This document shows, in pieces, positions 22,318 through 33,653 of a DNA stretch of 64,000 bases (positions are counted from its first letter, which is position 1; every line of letters begins with the position of its first letter). The stretch is taken from NCBI RefSeq assembly GCF_030272615.1, contig NC_081410.1, positions 125,018,640 to 125,082,639 of the forward strand. The letters run 5' to 3'. The translations under genes and the position numbers were made by a program. The DNA is from Cryptomeria japonica (taxonomy: Eukaryota; Streptophyta; Pinopsida; Cupressales; Cupressaceae). The notes under the pieces are model-generated. The model saw only the letters and a program-made list of their open reading frames with translations, was not told the DNA's origin and ran no database searches.

Positions 22318-23709
22318 ATGGATACCATCGCATCTCTCTTAGATCTTCCACAAAATTCAACACGCTACAAGTTCTTGGTAGAACTTTGGATTCTCGCTTA
22401 TGATATCCCCAAATCTGAGATGATATGTCACCTTGTTGGTTCCGAATCCCCATGGTATGGTGAATTCTACACCTACCTCCACGATCATACACTTCCTCCT
22501 AACCAATTGAATAACCAACGTAAAACCTTCATTCGCCAAACCGCTTGATATACCATTATTGCTGAAACTCTATACCGACGTAGTCTTGATAGTACTCTCC
22601 TTCGATGTTTGGAACAGGATGAGATAACAAAGGCCTTGGAAGAGGTACATGAAGGAATTTGTGGAACTCATGCAAGCGGTCCTTCACTAGCCAAGAAACT
22701 CATGCACACTGGATACTATTGGCCATCTATGGAAAAAGATTCCTACTACTTTGTCAGAAAGTGCAAGAAATGCCAAGTTCATGGTGACCTGATACATGCA
22801 CTAGCATAGGAATTGCAACCAATCCCAACACAATGGCCCTTTTGTCAATGGGGACTTGACCTTGTGGGTAAAATCAATCCATCTTCATCAAACGGCCACA
22901 AATTCATTATTACCTCTATCGAATATTTCACAAAGTGGATCGAAGTTGTTCCACTTACCCAAGTCACCGACAAACAGATCAGCTCATTCATCCTTAATTA
23001 CATCATCTGCCAATATGGTGTACCCATGTCCATCATCACAGATAATAGACTTCCTTTCAAAAATCAGGATGTCCGTGAGCTCTGTGAGAAATTTCACATT
23101 CAACACCGCTTTTCCACTCCCTATTACCCACAAGGAAATGGTCAGGCCAAAGCATCAAATAAAAACATATTGAGAATCCTCAAGAAAATAGTCAATGATG
23201 TCGGTCGTGATTGGCATCTTCAACTAAATCTAGCACTATGGGCGTATCGAACTAGCATTCGAACCCCTACAGGCTCAACTCCTTACTCATTGGTTTATGC
23301 TGCAGAAGCCATCCTTCCCATCAAGGTTGAGATACCATCACTATGGGTTTCCTTGCATAATCTCATTGATGATGAAGCATACAGAGTATCACGTCTTCAG
23401 GACTTAGAACTACTTGTTGAGAAACGACAAGCTGCATGCAACCACCTCAAAGCCTATCAGCGATGCATGAGCAGAAGCTATAATCATCGGGTTAGACCTT
23501 GTACATTTGAGGTAGGTGATCTTGTTCTTCAAGAGAATCCTCATAACCAACCAAATAGAGAACATCAGGGAAAGTTTGAATCAAACTGGCTGGGTCCATA
23601 TGTTATCACTGTTGTATTTGGGTCCGGGGCATATCAGTTGGCTACTTCAGAAGGAGAACCACTAGTAGATCCAATCAACAACATGCACCTCAAAAGGTTT
23701 TATACATAA
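22318..23709 (+). pseudogene. pol: Integrase of element B
   Basis: Three in-frame pieces (22,318-22,548; 22,609-22,809; 22,813-23,709), interrupted by TGA 22,546-22,548 and TAG 22,807-22,809. The zinc-binding HHCC region is seen in EEVHEGICGTHASG and CKKCQVHGD. The catalytic core has the first Asp in WGLDLVG and the second in IITDNRLPF, where the usual Gly after DN is Arg. At the third site, HPQGNGQAE-like, the Glu is replaced by Lys (AAA 23,149-23,151), so the D,D,E triad is broken. The C-terminal GPY-type region (NWLGPYVITVVFGSGAYQL) is present and the frame ends at TAA 23,707-23,709. Integrase inserts cDNA into chromosomes; this copy is inactive. Confidence 0.9.
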
Positions 23710-26150
23710 GTTGTATAGAGCATCAGGCTCCCATACATACTGGAAAAACACCAAAAACATTTTGAAAAATGTCCTAAAGAAAATACAAAAACATCAAAAT
23801 AGTAAAAAAAAATCATGCATCCAAATGGTGAACAACCACTCTGATGGCACCTTGGGTAAGTGCAATGGTGAAAACCTAGCAAACAAGCACCACTCATAAA
23901 GTCTATAGCTACATTGTCTTTCAAGCTTGTTGCGATCACATTCATTACATACACACATCCATCAGTCCAAAACCGTAGCTTGTTATTGATTTGCAAATAA
24001 AGAGATAGTACTTCATGCATCTTGCATCTCACTTTTTCATGGTCATGCCTATACTGGGGGCAATGCCCTTAACCTATTGATGGAAGTGGATTTCTACATT
24101 ACTTATGATTCGTTGAGTTCTTCATTCAAAACTGTCTCACAAAATACCAAAAACATTCAAACAATCAAAAAATCCAAAAACATCAGAAACCATCAAAAAT
24201 CAAACAAAAACATGGCAACACATTGTACATACTCATCTAAGAAGATACCAAACAAACATTTTGAAAAATACTCAAAATAATGATCACTTATGAAATCGAC
24301 CAAACAATCAACATCAACACACAAACTGTCTTAACAAGGATGCATCCTTCCTTACCAAAACAAAGCATGATACCATTTTCTTTGATAAGAAAATTATGTT
24401 TAAGCTATCAAATACTTGGTTGATTTGTAGGTTATTCATTCATTTATATATATCAGGTTCCTACGCTACTCTGAGATATCCATGAGTGATTAGAGTGGTC
24501 GGGATGGTTCCTAAGCATTATTTGTATGTCTTCTGTGAATTATTCTGATGAAGTTTCGAGGCATGTACTAATGGTGTCTACGTGGGAAGCTCACTAAGTC
24601 ACGTGATCATATGCAAAATATAGTCATAAATCACTACGGCTTGTTGACTACAGCGTATGCCTCGACCATATGAGCATGAACCATTATCGAGGGTCCATAT
24701 TCTTTATTCTTTATATATGTTGTTTTCTTATAGGTACAATGCTCCATCTTTGGTTCCTACTGCCTCATCCAAGCTCGATAATGATTTATCTCTTATTACG
24801 CTATGCACTTTGTCTCAGGATATGATCGGTAAAAGATCAAGGAGGATGTTCCAAGTCATGCATGAAAGGAGATAATCCTTATCTGTTCCGCAAGCAATAC
24901 TCAAGTCAACTTGATCCATTATATCAAGTTGCTTGTATTAACTTGCTATATCAAAATCCATGTAAGGAATACTCAGGTCATCTTGAATCATTATGTCAAG
25001 TTGCTTGTATTTTCTTACAACATTTTAAAGCTCAATGATGAAAAATAAAGCACTATGGATCATCATTCCATCTCATCTGTATATATTGCATTTCATTGCA
25101 TTTCATTGCATTCCATCCATCCATACATTCATAATAGATGCATATCATGCATACATAGTAATGACAATGCATACTCTATTTTCCTCTTCTTCCATAAGAA
25201 TGAGTCATAGGTCCTTCATTTCTTCTATCTAAACATCGAACCCCCCCCCCCCCCCTCACCCTCCCCATCTCGATAGTCAGCATCACATACCCTACATCAT
25301 TTCCCAATCAAGCCACGTTCATCACCATCCATCTCTAAATAGGAGGGACTGCGTTTCCCATCCTAAGTCATCTTATAAGCCAAGCAAGTTACTCTGTCTG
25401 CATAGGTACATCGCCTCACACACACCTAGACTATCAACAGATACTCTGATCAAGTATCTTTAGGTCTCAACAGGTAATCGATCATGGTAATCCTAGACTA
25501 CATCAGGCATTTATCATAAATGACCTAGTCTCAACGGGGCTGCTATGATTCACCATAATCATCCATCCCACGCACACACTATCAATTGATCAACCAATCA
25601 AACACAATCCAATGGACAATTACATCAATTGTCTAAAGTCTCAATGAGTATTTTGCTTCATATACCTTGACTTCATTAGGCAATTACATCAATTGTCTAA
25701 GTCACATCAAGTCACTTTGATTCACTTACTCAGACTTTATCCTGTCCAAGCGACCAACTGACATCAACTGTCACACTTTAACTCGACCGGGGCAATTAAA
25801 ATGATTGTACTAGATTGTTCAACCACTTTTGATCAATTATATAGCATCACTTGAAAGCACAACCACCACATTTTCACTGTATCTCCTGCATAACCTATGA
25901 GTACTCACTAGCTTGCTATTTCTCCGTATTCACTCTATTTTCTTCCATTCTTTCAATGTTATTGCTAATTTCTTCTATTCTACCTCCCCTCCACTTCTCG
26001 TTCTTTTTCGAGAGATCGCCCGATTTTTGAAAAAAAAATTGGTCCATCTCTTGAGGGAGCATACCACCCACTAAATTAACATTTATGGGGCATATTTCTT
26101 CACACCTATTTTTCTTTCTTTGAAACGAAACGATAAAATCGCACCGTCTC
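23710..26150 (+). other. 3' untranslated region of element B
   Basis: No supported gene. Notable contents are a duplicated about 75-bp segment at 24,893-25,012 (ACTCAGGTCATCTTGA and ATCAAGTTGCTTGTATT words), an ATTTCATTGC repeat at 25,083-25,110, a C19-type homopolymer at 25,242-25,257, and repeated CAATTACATCAATTGTCTAA words (25,618-25,700). A TACTGGGGGCAA tract at 24,052-24,063 resembles an internal polypurine tract. Confidence 0.6.
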
Positions 26151-26163
26151 AAAGAGGGGCAAA
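26151..26163 (+). promoter_or_regulatory. Polypurine tract of element B
   Basis: AAAGAGGGGCAAA immediately precedes the LTR start TGTAGTCACATAAATATG, in the same orientation as the B integrase. Confidence 0.85.
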
Positions 26164-26575
26164 TGTAGTCACATAAATATGTCCACTTAATTAAATGAAT
26201 ATTTAGTATTTATTTGATTATTTAACCATCAATCAATAATTAATTAAATCAATATTTAATTAATTCATCTTAACTCTCTTCTCCTATTAATTAAATAAAT
26301 TATTTGATTTATTTGATTTAATTCATTTAACCAAATTCAGACCATTAATTAAATAAATAAATCATATTTGTTCAATTAAATCTTCTCTCAAATTTAAATA
26401 AATTAATATTTATTTAAATCCCCCAAAATCCCATCTCACATTTAAATAAATTAACATTTATTTAAATCACCTTTATCCTCCACCCACTTGTATTTTCCTA
26501 CAAATGCAAGTTGCACAACTATTTTAAATAAATAAATTATTTATTTAAAATCCTATTTATCCTCACCCACTTGAA

Positions 26576-26795
26576 ACCTTTAATGGTTTCCCTTAAAGTC
26601 TTCAAACTTAATGACTTCCTTCTAGAGTCTTCTTAAGCCTTTAATGGTTTCCCTTAAAGTCTTCAAACTTAATGGCTTCCCTTAAAGTTTTCTTAAGACT
26701 TTAATGGTTTCCCTTAAAATCTTCAAACTTAATGGCTTCTTTCTAGAGTCTTCTTAAGCCTTTAAAGGTTTCCCTCAAAGTCTTCAAGCATTTAA
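26576..26795. repeat. 63-bp tandem repeat in the U3 of LTR B
   Basis: Units built from TTTAATGGTTTCCCTTAAAG, TCTTCAAACTTAATG and TCTTCTTAAGCC recur three to four times with small changes. U3 repeats often act as enhancer copies; that role is inferred only. Confidence 0.8.
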
Positions 26796-27560
26796 ATGCT
26801 TTATCTTCCTTTTTCTCATGTAAATAAATTAAGATTTAAATAAAATCCAAAATTCACATTCACATTTAAATAAATTAATATTTATTTAAATATCTATCCA
26901 AATGCAAATTACACCATTTAATTGAAATAAATGATTTTATTTTAATTGAAAATCCCAAAATTCCTCCCACTTGCATTCTCCTACAAAATCCACTTGCATG
27001 CCTTAACCCCTTCTAGATTCTTCTAACCCCTTCCTAATTAGCCTAATCCATCCCCTAAATATTGTCACATTCCTAAGCAACTTGGAGTCACTTCTCAAAG
27101 CCCTCAAATTCTTTGAAAGACATTTAAGGCTTTAAAGTCTTCAAATGGTTAACCTCTAAAGTCTTCCAAACCATTAAAGGCTCTTACATAACCATTTATG
27201 GTTAACTCACCTTTTACCTTTGGTTAGAGACTTTCCTCTAACTTAACCATCCTTTTGACTCATGGGTCTCTTCAGAGCATTTATTTCTTTGACTAAGGTA
27301 ACCATTTAACCCTTGCACATTCATTTATCCCTTGGATAAAAGAAATATCCATTAACCTAACCCTAACCCTAACCCAACCCCCTAGGGTAACCATCATGTC
27401 CCCTCAAGCATTTAATGCTCCTTATCTCTCCTCTCAAGCCTCCTCATGGTGACACTTGTCAACATGGGATTGGGTTGAAAGTCTCACATGGATTGAATAT
27501 CTTTCAATCCTAACCCTTGTTAAGATTTCTCAATCTTAACCCTTCATTTCCCCATTTCTT

Positions 27561-27570
27561 CTATAAATAG
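27561..27570 (+). promoter_or_regulatory. TATA box in LTR B
   Basis: CTATAAATAG followed about 30 bp later by a purine-rich start region; it is the clearest core promoter in this LTR. Confidence 0.65.
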
Positions 27571-27977
27571 AGCGCTTCTCCTCAAGCAAAGGAGGAAGCA
27601 TTAGAGTATTGTTGTTATACTGGTATTAGCATAGAGCTTTTTCATAGCATCACTATCTACACTTGCATAGCATTTTCTTATCACTTTCAACCATCTTGAA
27701 TCTCCATATGGCATCCATGGCTAGTGCTAAAAGCTGAGAGCTACACTCATGTGGAACTTGGAGAGGAGAGGAACAAGGGAGGAGCAACTATGAGCATCTT
27801 GATTAGCATTTAAAGGAGTATAGTTTATCTATTCTATGTTTGTATGCTTTCTATTTCATGCTTAATATCTCTCTTGATATGCCTATTTAGGATAATCTTT
27901 TGTTGCTAACACTAATGTTTATTTCTTGTGCTCTTGTGTGTGTTGCCATCAAACAGATTTTCTAATCCTTTTTGTAG

Positions 27978-30251
27978 AGCATCAGTTTCTTTACACAGTT
28001 TAATCACTTCACTTATCTAAGGTTTGGGGGTTTTAAAGGTGAACCCTTTAGGCTACCCAAGTATGTTTCAAACTCCTATATTTTGATTGAAGTTTCCAGG
28101 CAGCTGGCCTATATCACAAAGGATTATGGTGAGAATTCCGATACAAGTGAGATTTTTCCCATTGATTTAGGCCATTACAGTTGTAGGTCTGTCTCTGATG
28201 CGTTGAATCTTGAGCTATAATTTGAAAGATTTCATTTGAAAACCTTTGTGAAAAGGGACAACTTTGACAGTAAAGGGTTTATCTCTCAATATGTGAAGAA
28301 GATGGTGCCTGAACAACATGTGTCCCAGTTGGAGGATTATTGGGTGGATTGCCCAGATGAATTTGAAGTAAGGAAAAGGAATTGGTCCAGATTAAATTTG
28401 AAATAGATTCATGACATGAAACTGCTAATGGATACCTCGGGTGTCACCACTGATGATGAGAATGTACTGGATTCAGAGTTTATGAAATGGGTTCATAATG
28501 AACCTCTCCCAGAGGTGGATTGGAGTAAAAAGATGGAGGATAGTGTCTAGACACGCACTTTCAGTGTAATTCACGAGACAGAAAATTGGCTTAGGAGTTG
28601 TCGATTTCATCTGACGAGGGAAACCAGCTCTAGAAACAAAAGTGGGAAGAGGAAGATCGCAAGTAAAACTTATATTTTAACTAACATCCATGTTTATGTT
28701 GTAGGAAAAGGGCAAGCAAAGATTAAACAAGAGAAACTTGACACTGAAACTGAACTATCTATTAGTGGTCGGGTTACCAGGTCGAGGTCCAAGAAGATTT
28801 TTCAGCTGCTGGCTCCCCAGCTCATTCTTGATTTGGATGCAGAGGAGGTACTATGCGATATGACATCGGTTGTTTCTAATGCAGACAAGGTTTCAACTGG
28901 CACAAATGCTATTTTCGAGGACTCAGGGATGCTTGATATCCAGCCTGATGTAGATAGTGTCACATTGCCACCTTCAGAGGGATCTCCTCCCATGCCATCT
29001 AAGGAACTGACTCTGGCACCTAAGTGGTTAAGTGACTCAATTACCAGGAAAAGAAACGCGGTTCCAATTTCAGTATCAATGGAGGATGCCGTGAGTAAAT
29101 GTCTGGGAAAATCCATGAAGCCCAAAAGGCTAAAAATGGAGGCTATGATTGGTTTTGACGAAAGTACAAAGAATTGGACTACAAACATCGCCAAACCCGC
29201 ATCTGATAAAGATGCTATTACTACTTTAGAAGTAGATTATGCCATTGAACGATTTGATTTAGGGTTCAGAACCAGAGTCGTAGATGTGAAGCATTTGGAG
29301 ACTTCAACCAAACAGATTATCTCCCGTACTTGGAAGGATGAAAGAGACAAGGCTAAATTGAAGCAGAATTTAATGCAAATGGCTCAGTATATTCATGCCC
29401 TATAGAACAACCCATTATTGTTGTCTCAAATCTCAGTGCCATTTAGTTCAAAATCACCAGGTTATCAGAATTTCTTTGATGAGGTTCAACGAAACAAAAT
29501 GATCACAGAGATTTTCTCTGAATGGGTCACCTCAATTGTGCATCAAGGGACCCATTACATTTCAGATTTGGTTTACATTTTCAAGGATGCTAATGAAGTC
29601 ACCAAAGAGTTGGATGTCAACTTGGTCTCGTGGTAGAAAGAGAAGACTAAATGGGCAATGATTTTGAAGCAAATGCGTGATATTCAGCATTATGGCCTGA
29701 TGAATTTTCTTGCCGAAAGGCAAGTGCCAGGGTTAAATGAAGATGTGATGTTTATTTGCAAAGAAAGCATTGAGTGGCGCAACCAAATCATTGAACAGGG
29801 CCATAATGAATCAGCCAATCTACGTGATGAATTAACAAACTTGAGGATGACCATGCAGAAGGATTTGTGTTGTGTAGATGTCCAATTGCTTAAAGAAGAT
29901 GGCCAAACTCTGGAGGATACTACAAAAATGATTAATCAGTTTAGCAGCCACATTAAACAAATCAAAGTGGAGAAATCCTTGGCTATGGAGGATTTTACGA
30001 GGATTTCCAAAGTGGAATCAATGCTCATAGTTTGTCTAGATCACCTGGACTCACACAGGGACAAAGTGCAGATGGTGAAGAGAAAGAAAGAGCTCTGGAA
30101 GCAAAGAGTAATACACATCAGCCTACCGCATGTAACTATAATTCAGGAATTTTTGAAGGTGCATCGAGAGTGGAGTGCGACGAAGGAGGTGATGGTGTCT
30201 GTCCAAAATACCAATCCGGCCAATCCAACCGAGACCGAATCAAAGACATGA
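27978..30251 (+). pseudogene. Long unrecognised reading frame upstream of the 30.9-kb LTR end
   Basis: A single plus-strand frame of about 757 codons, interrupted by five stops (TAA 28,218-28,220; TAG 28,404-28,406; TAG 28,548-28,550; TAG 29,403-29,405; TAG 29,634-29,636) and apparently no frameshift. The longest open part, 28,833-29,405, encodes 190 residues. The N-terminal part contains FRLPKYVSNSYILIEVSRQL and a Trp/Asp-rich stretch (LEDYWVDCPDEFEV). The centre is basic (RETSSRNKSGKRKIASK). The C-terminal third is Lys/Glu/Gln-rich and likely helical or coiled (IKQIKVEKSLAMEDF, MVKRKKELWKQR). I do not recognise the family. A good 3' splice signal (TTCTAATCCTTTTTGTAG) ends at 27,977. It may be cargo of an LTR retrotransposon or a captured host sequence. 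Confidence 0.6.
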
Positions 30252-30690
30252 CTAGCACTGTTGGCAGTTGTTTACCAGCAAGTCTAGTCATTTTTAATTT
30301 TGGTTATGCAGTTAGGGTAGTTTTCTATTAACTCTTACGAGTTAATCTTACTTATGGTTAAAAACTATTGGTCTGGTGACCTATTTATATGTTTTAGAAT
30401 GACTTTAAAAGGGCTTACTAAGTTTTTGAAAAACTATCTCTTGAATTTTTGCTGAAATACTCTGTGTATGAAAAGTCGATAATCATCTATGAATGAAAAT
30501 CATATAACAGTTATCTTTGATTTCAAATATGTGTGTTTGATGCATGAAATTTGATTTCTGTGTGGATATATTTCAAATAAAGACCTGTTATAACTTTATG
30601 TGCGCAGAAGATTACCAGCGGGATTCACCTTATAAGCTTTTCATTTTGTTTTAGTGTACATGTAAAGTTTTTCGACTTTATACAAAAATT

Positions 30691-30700
30691 ATATATAAAT
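30691..30700 (+). promoter_or_regulatory. TATA-like box before the LTR end
   Basis: ATATATAAAT about 220 bp before the LTR terminus. With AATAAA at 30,878-30,883 it would define a normal short R-U5 region. Confidence 0.45.
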
Positions 30701-30877
30701 CAATGCTTGCGTTCATTCGGTGCTGACTTGTGAATGCAATAACCTTTTCTATGCTTTCTGGTGAAAAGTATAATAGAGGGAGTTGTACCTTAATTCAGAG
30801 GTTAATCAATATAATGATTTTCCAACTGTCTGGTAAAACTTGTCTTTCATTTCTTGGTCTTAAGTGTATCCAAACTA

Positions 30878-30883
30878 AATAAA
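30878..30883 (+). terminator. Polyadenylation signal of the LTR
   Basis: AATAAA 28 bases before the inferred LTR end (CA at 30,910-30,911). Confidence 0.5.
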
Positions 30884-30917
30884 GTACGAAAGACAAATTT
30901 GTTTACCAACAAATTTT

Positions 30918-30935
30918 TGGTGACTCTACTGGGGA
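30918..30935 (+). promoter_or_regulatory. Primer-binding site, tRNA-Arg type
   Basis: TGGTGACTCTACTGGGGA lies six bases after an LTR-like CA end. From memory of plant tRNA-Arg(ACG), the complementary site would be TGGCGACTCCACTGGGGA, giving two C-to-T differences. A tRNA-Arg primer has been described for Ogre, a Tat-group element. The tRNA match should be checked against a tRNA set. Confidence 0.68.
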
Positions 30936-30981
30936 GAGCAAGAAAATTGGTTTTAACAAAAGTCATCTTTACAGTGATGCT

Positions 30982-31272
30982 TTGTTCTTTATAAATGGTG
31001 TTGCCTCACGAAGGGTTCTTACCTATTTTACAACCAAATTTAAATTGGTGCAAGAGGAGCAAAGCAATATTATCTCTGAGTTGGATACTCTACCATGGAG
31101 ACATAGAAGAAGTCGAGCTGAGTATGACAGAATAAGTACATTCCTCAACGACGAAATAGAAAGACAAGTAGATCGTCATGTGTTGGTTTTTGTGAGAGTG
31201 GTCATTCCTAGACTTTTCTTTATTCAAATTCTTGATAATCAACAACAAAATCCCATACGCTTGTTACCTTGA
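30982..31272 (+). pseudogene. Short reading frame in the leader after the 30.9-kb primer-binding site
   Basis: 96 codons beginning MFFINGVASRRVL and containing EEQSNIISELDTLPWRHRRS and RISTFLNDEIERQVD. No family is recognised. Its position 47 bases after the primer-binding site is where some Ogre-type elements carry an extra first ORF, but there is no sequence evidence for that identity. GA-rich repeats begin soon after the stop, so the element is cut short here. Confidence 0.35.
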
Positions 31273-31366
31273 CTACTTTTCACACTGGAGTTCAAGCCCT
31301 ATACACGGTCACAACAGAGGGAGGGAATTGTTGATCACACCTTCCATGAACTTTTGGACTTGTTGA

Positions 31367-31475
31367 CAGAGAGAGAGAGAGAGTAGCTAATGAGAGAGAG
31401 TGAGTGAGATAGAGAGAGAGTAAGTAGTGAGAGAGAGAGCAAGATCTAGAGAGAGTGTGTGAGTGAGATATATAT

Positions 31476-31506
<31 letters not shown>
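31367..31506. repeat. GA-rich microsatellite
   Basis: Interrupted (GA)n with TGAGTGAGAT variants. Confidence 0.9.
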
Positions 31507-31597
31507 AATTTAAACATATAAACATCTAACTATAGATGTATAACATTTAAATATATGTAGTATTGGGGTGAAAATGGGTCTAAGGAATCTTATGTCA

Positions 31598-31960
31598 TAA
31601 AAGGTCCTACTAAGGGGTCCTAGGTATCTCGAGGGGTCCTAGGTATCTTAAAAGGTCCTAGGTTATACTAAGGGGTCCTAGGATATCATTTTAACTTCTA
31701 ACTATACATGTTTAACATTTATACATAACATTAGAAACATATATAGAATGTAACATTTCAAAATATCAAAAAGATATTTAAACATCTAACTATACACATG
31801 AATAACATTTAAATATATGTAGCATTTTGGTGAAAATGGGTCTAAGGATGTAGTAGGATGTATTAAAGGGTTCTCGGTTTCTTACAAGGTCAAAAGATAT
31901 CCTGGGATGTATTAAGGCATCCTATAATGTCTTAAGAGGTCCTAGGATGCACTAAAAATG
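31598..31960. repeat. AAGGGGTCCTAGGTATCT short repeats
   Basis: About four to five copies of a word like AAGGGGTCCTAGGTATC at 31,598-31,690, and related words at 31,855-31,960. The style resembles the GGGGTCATATGGTGTCCTAA repeats at 48,851-50,040, also next to GA tracts. Confidence 0.7.
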
Positions 31961-31965
31961 TCCTA

Positions 31966-32043
31966 GAGAGAGAGAGAGAGAGTAATGAGAGAGATTAAGA
32001 GAGAGATAGAGATAGAGAGTATGCAATGAGAGAGGGAGAGAGG
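31966..32043. repeat. GA-rich microsatellite
   Basis: Interrupted (GA)n and GATA-type runs. Confidence 0.85.
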
Positions 32044-32049
32044 GTTATT

Positions 32050-32221
32050 GTTCATTTTCTATCTATAGTTTATTGTTTGTTTTCTGTCTAGGATTTATTG
32101 TTCATTTTTTTCTAGGGTTTATTGTTCGTTTGTTTTCTATCTAGGGTTTATTATTCGTTTGTTTTATGTCTAGGGTTTATTGTTCATTTACATTTTTTTT
32201 TTGTTTTCTACTTAGGGTTTT
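32050..32221. repeat. About 33-bp tandem repeat
   Basis: Five copies of TCTAGGGTTTATTGTTCGTT-type units with length changes. Confidence 0.8.
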
Positions 32222-32648
32222 AAGTTTTAACTATTTTTTATTTTTTAGGTTTTCTACAATATTTGAAAACTAAAAACAACTATTTTAAACATAAAATTAA
32301 ATAAAAAATTTACACTATTAAACAAAAACGTTTTTCAAACTTTAAAATTTTAACCTACTCGCTACAATTAAAAAATGACATAAATTAACATGTTTATAGA
32401 AAAAAAAAATGAAAAAAAATATAAAAAAACAAAGGTATATACCTGGAATGAGGAAACAAATGGTCGGGGGGATCAGTTGGCAAGCTGAAAATGGGCACCT
32501 GTGCTTCCTCAAATCGCCTACCCATTTTCTGAAAAATGAAAATGAGGAAAAAATGACTAAAAAATAAATAAATACATTTACAAAACGGGCACATGTTTCT
32601 AAAAATGTACAATCGTTTTATTCACGGCTCAGGCACCCAAAGCAAAAC

Positions 32649-32727
32649 GGGCGCCCGATTTGTAAAAATCGAGCGCCCCTTTCTAGTCAGTAATTCTCCC
32701 AACCCGCGGACTTCCGCGAGATTGGGA
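32649..32727. repeat. Two adjacent GC-rich hairpins
   Basis: Arms GGGCGCCCGATTT (32,649-32,661) and AAATCGAGCGCCC (32,666-32,678) pair with one mismatch and a 4-base loop. A second fold follows: TCCCAA/TTGGGA (32,697-32,702 with 32,722-32,727) encloses CGCGGA/TCCGCG (32,705-32,710 with 32,713-32,718). Confidence 0.75.
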
Positions 32728-33653
32728 CCCAACTTTGAACTCTAGCCCGAGCATCTTCAAAAAAAATTAATTTATTTAATTTAAAGGTTTCTCGAAAAAT
32801 CTATGTTATATTTAGGGAGATATCTTGTAAATTATTTATTTTGCGAGTATGTGTTTTGGATTAAGACAAGTTGGGATTTTCATAGGGCCAAAACCCTAAC
32901 ACAAAACAATAAGGTTACCTAAGAAGTAACCAAAACTAGGATTTAACAACAATGAAACAATTTAGCACATCCACACTCATGTCTCTAAACATATGATTGT
33001 CTAGAGAAGAACATAGAACAACACTGAAACAACATAACAAAGAAAAACTAGCACAAAAATAGTAGAACTGAAACAAATCAAGAAAAATATCAGTGTGAAA
33101 CCAATCTAGGCAACTTCACACCCAAAGGGAGGACATGTGAAGGAGAGTCCTTAGGAAGATATTTCTTCTTACGTTGCACAATTGTCTAAGAAGAGCAATC
33201 ATCTAGAACTACAACCTTTAAACATGATGAGGGAGAGGCACCTCAGAACAAACTAAAGGTTCACCACTGACAAAAGAACAAGATGGAGAAGAAGAAATAG
33301 CCTATACCCATACCAAATCATTAGGAACAATAGGTGAAACATGATAATAGATTTATATTTTAATACTTTACCTTCTTGTAATGTTGTTATTATAGATTTT
33401 CAGGTCGAAAAAACAAGGTCATTTGTACTTCTAACCTTGTAAGCTAATTTCATGTCATGTTTACGATTTCATGCTTGTACATCTACATGGGATGGATAAC
33501 ATATATGTTTATCATTTTAACTTGTTTGATAATTTATAAGAAAAGGGTTCTCAATATCGTTTACCTTGTTTGAGTTGCAATATCAATTCAAGCTCTTCTA
33601 GAGTTATTGCCTTTGATTGGTTCTTTTATCAAGAATTTTAAAATAGAATTATA

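Larger units (their letters stand above)
8319..27960 (+). mobile_element. Element B: Tat-like Ty3/Gypsy element, interrupted by A, D and C
   Basis: Coding pieces at 8320-11,296, 12,996-14,027 and 21,862-23,709 read as one polyprotein once solo LTR D and element C are set aside. The frames match exactly across both insertions and both have perfect 5-bp target duplications. Domain order is zinc knuckle, protease, G-patch, RT, degenerate RNase H, second RNase H, integrase. The second RNase H after the first is the published hallmark of the Tat lineage. A polypurine tract at 26,151-26,163 and LTR start at 26,164 follow a 2.4-kb 3' untranslated region. The gag N-terminus and 5' LTR are left of the window beyond A. 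The right end of the LTR is uncertain (about 27,960 or 30,911). Confidence 0.85.
26164..27960 (+). mobile_element. 3' LTR of element B (start firm, right end uncertain)
   Basis: Begins TGTAGTCACATAAATATG after the polypurine tract. U3 is AT-rich with TTAATTAAATAAAT runs like those of LTR A. About three and a half 63-bp repeats (CTTTAATGGTTTCCCTTAAAG words) lie at 26,576-26,795. A good TATA box, CTATAAATAG, lies at 27,561-27,570. Two possible right ends are about 27,955 (CCATCAAACA) and 30,911, where a CA is followed by a primer-binding site. The second would make a 4.75-kb LTR containing the reading frame at 27,978-30,251. Confidence 0.7.

Noticed and set aside
25916-26152. 78-codon minus-strand frame before the B polypurine tract
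   Set aside because: Antisense in a 3' untranslated region with no recognisable motif.
27355-27385. Telomere-like CCCTAACCCTAACCC
   Set aside because: Only about three units inside an LTR; too short and not the plant-type repeat.
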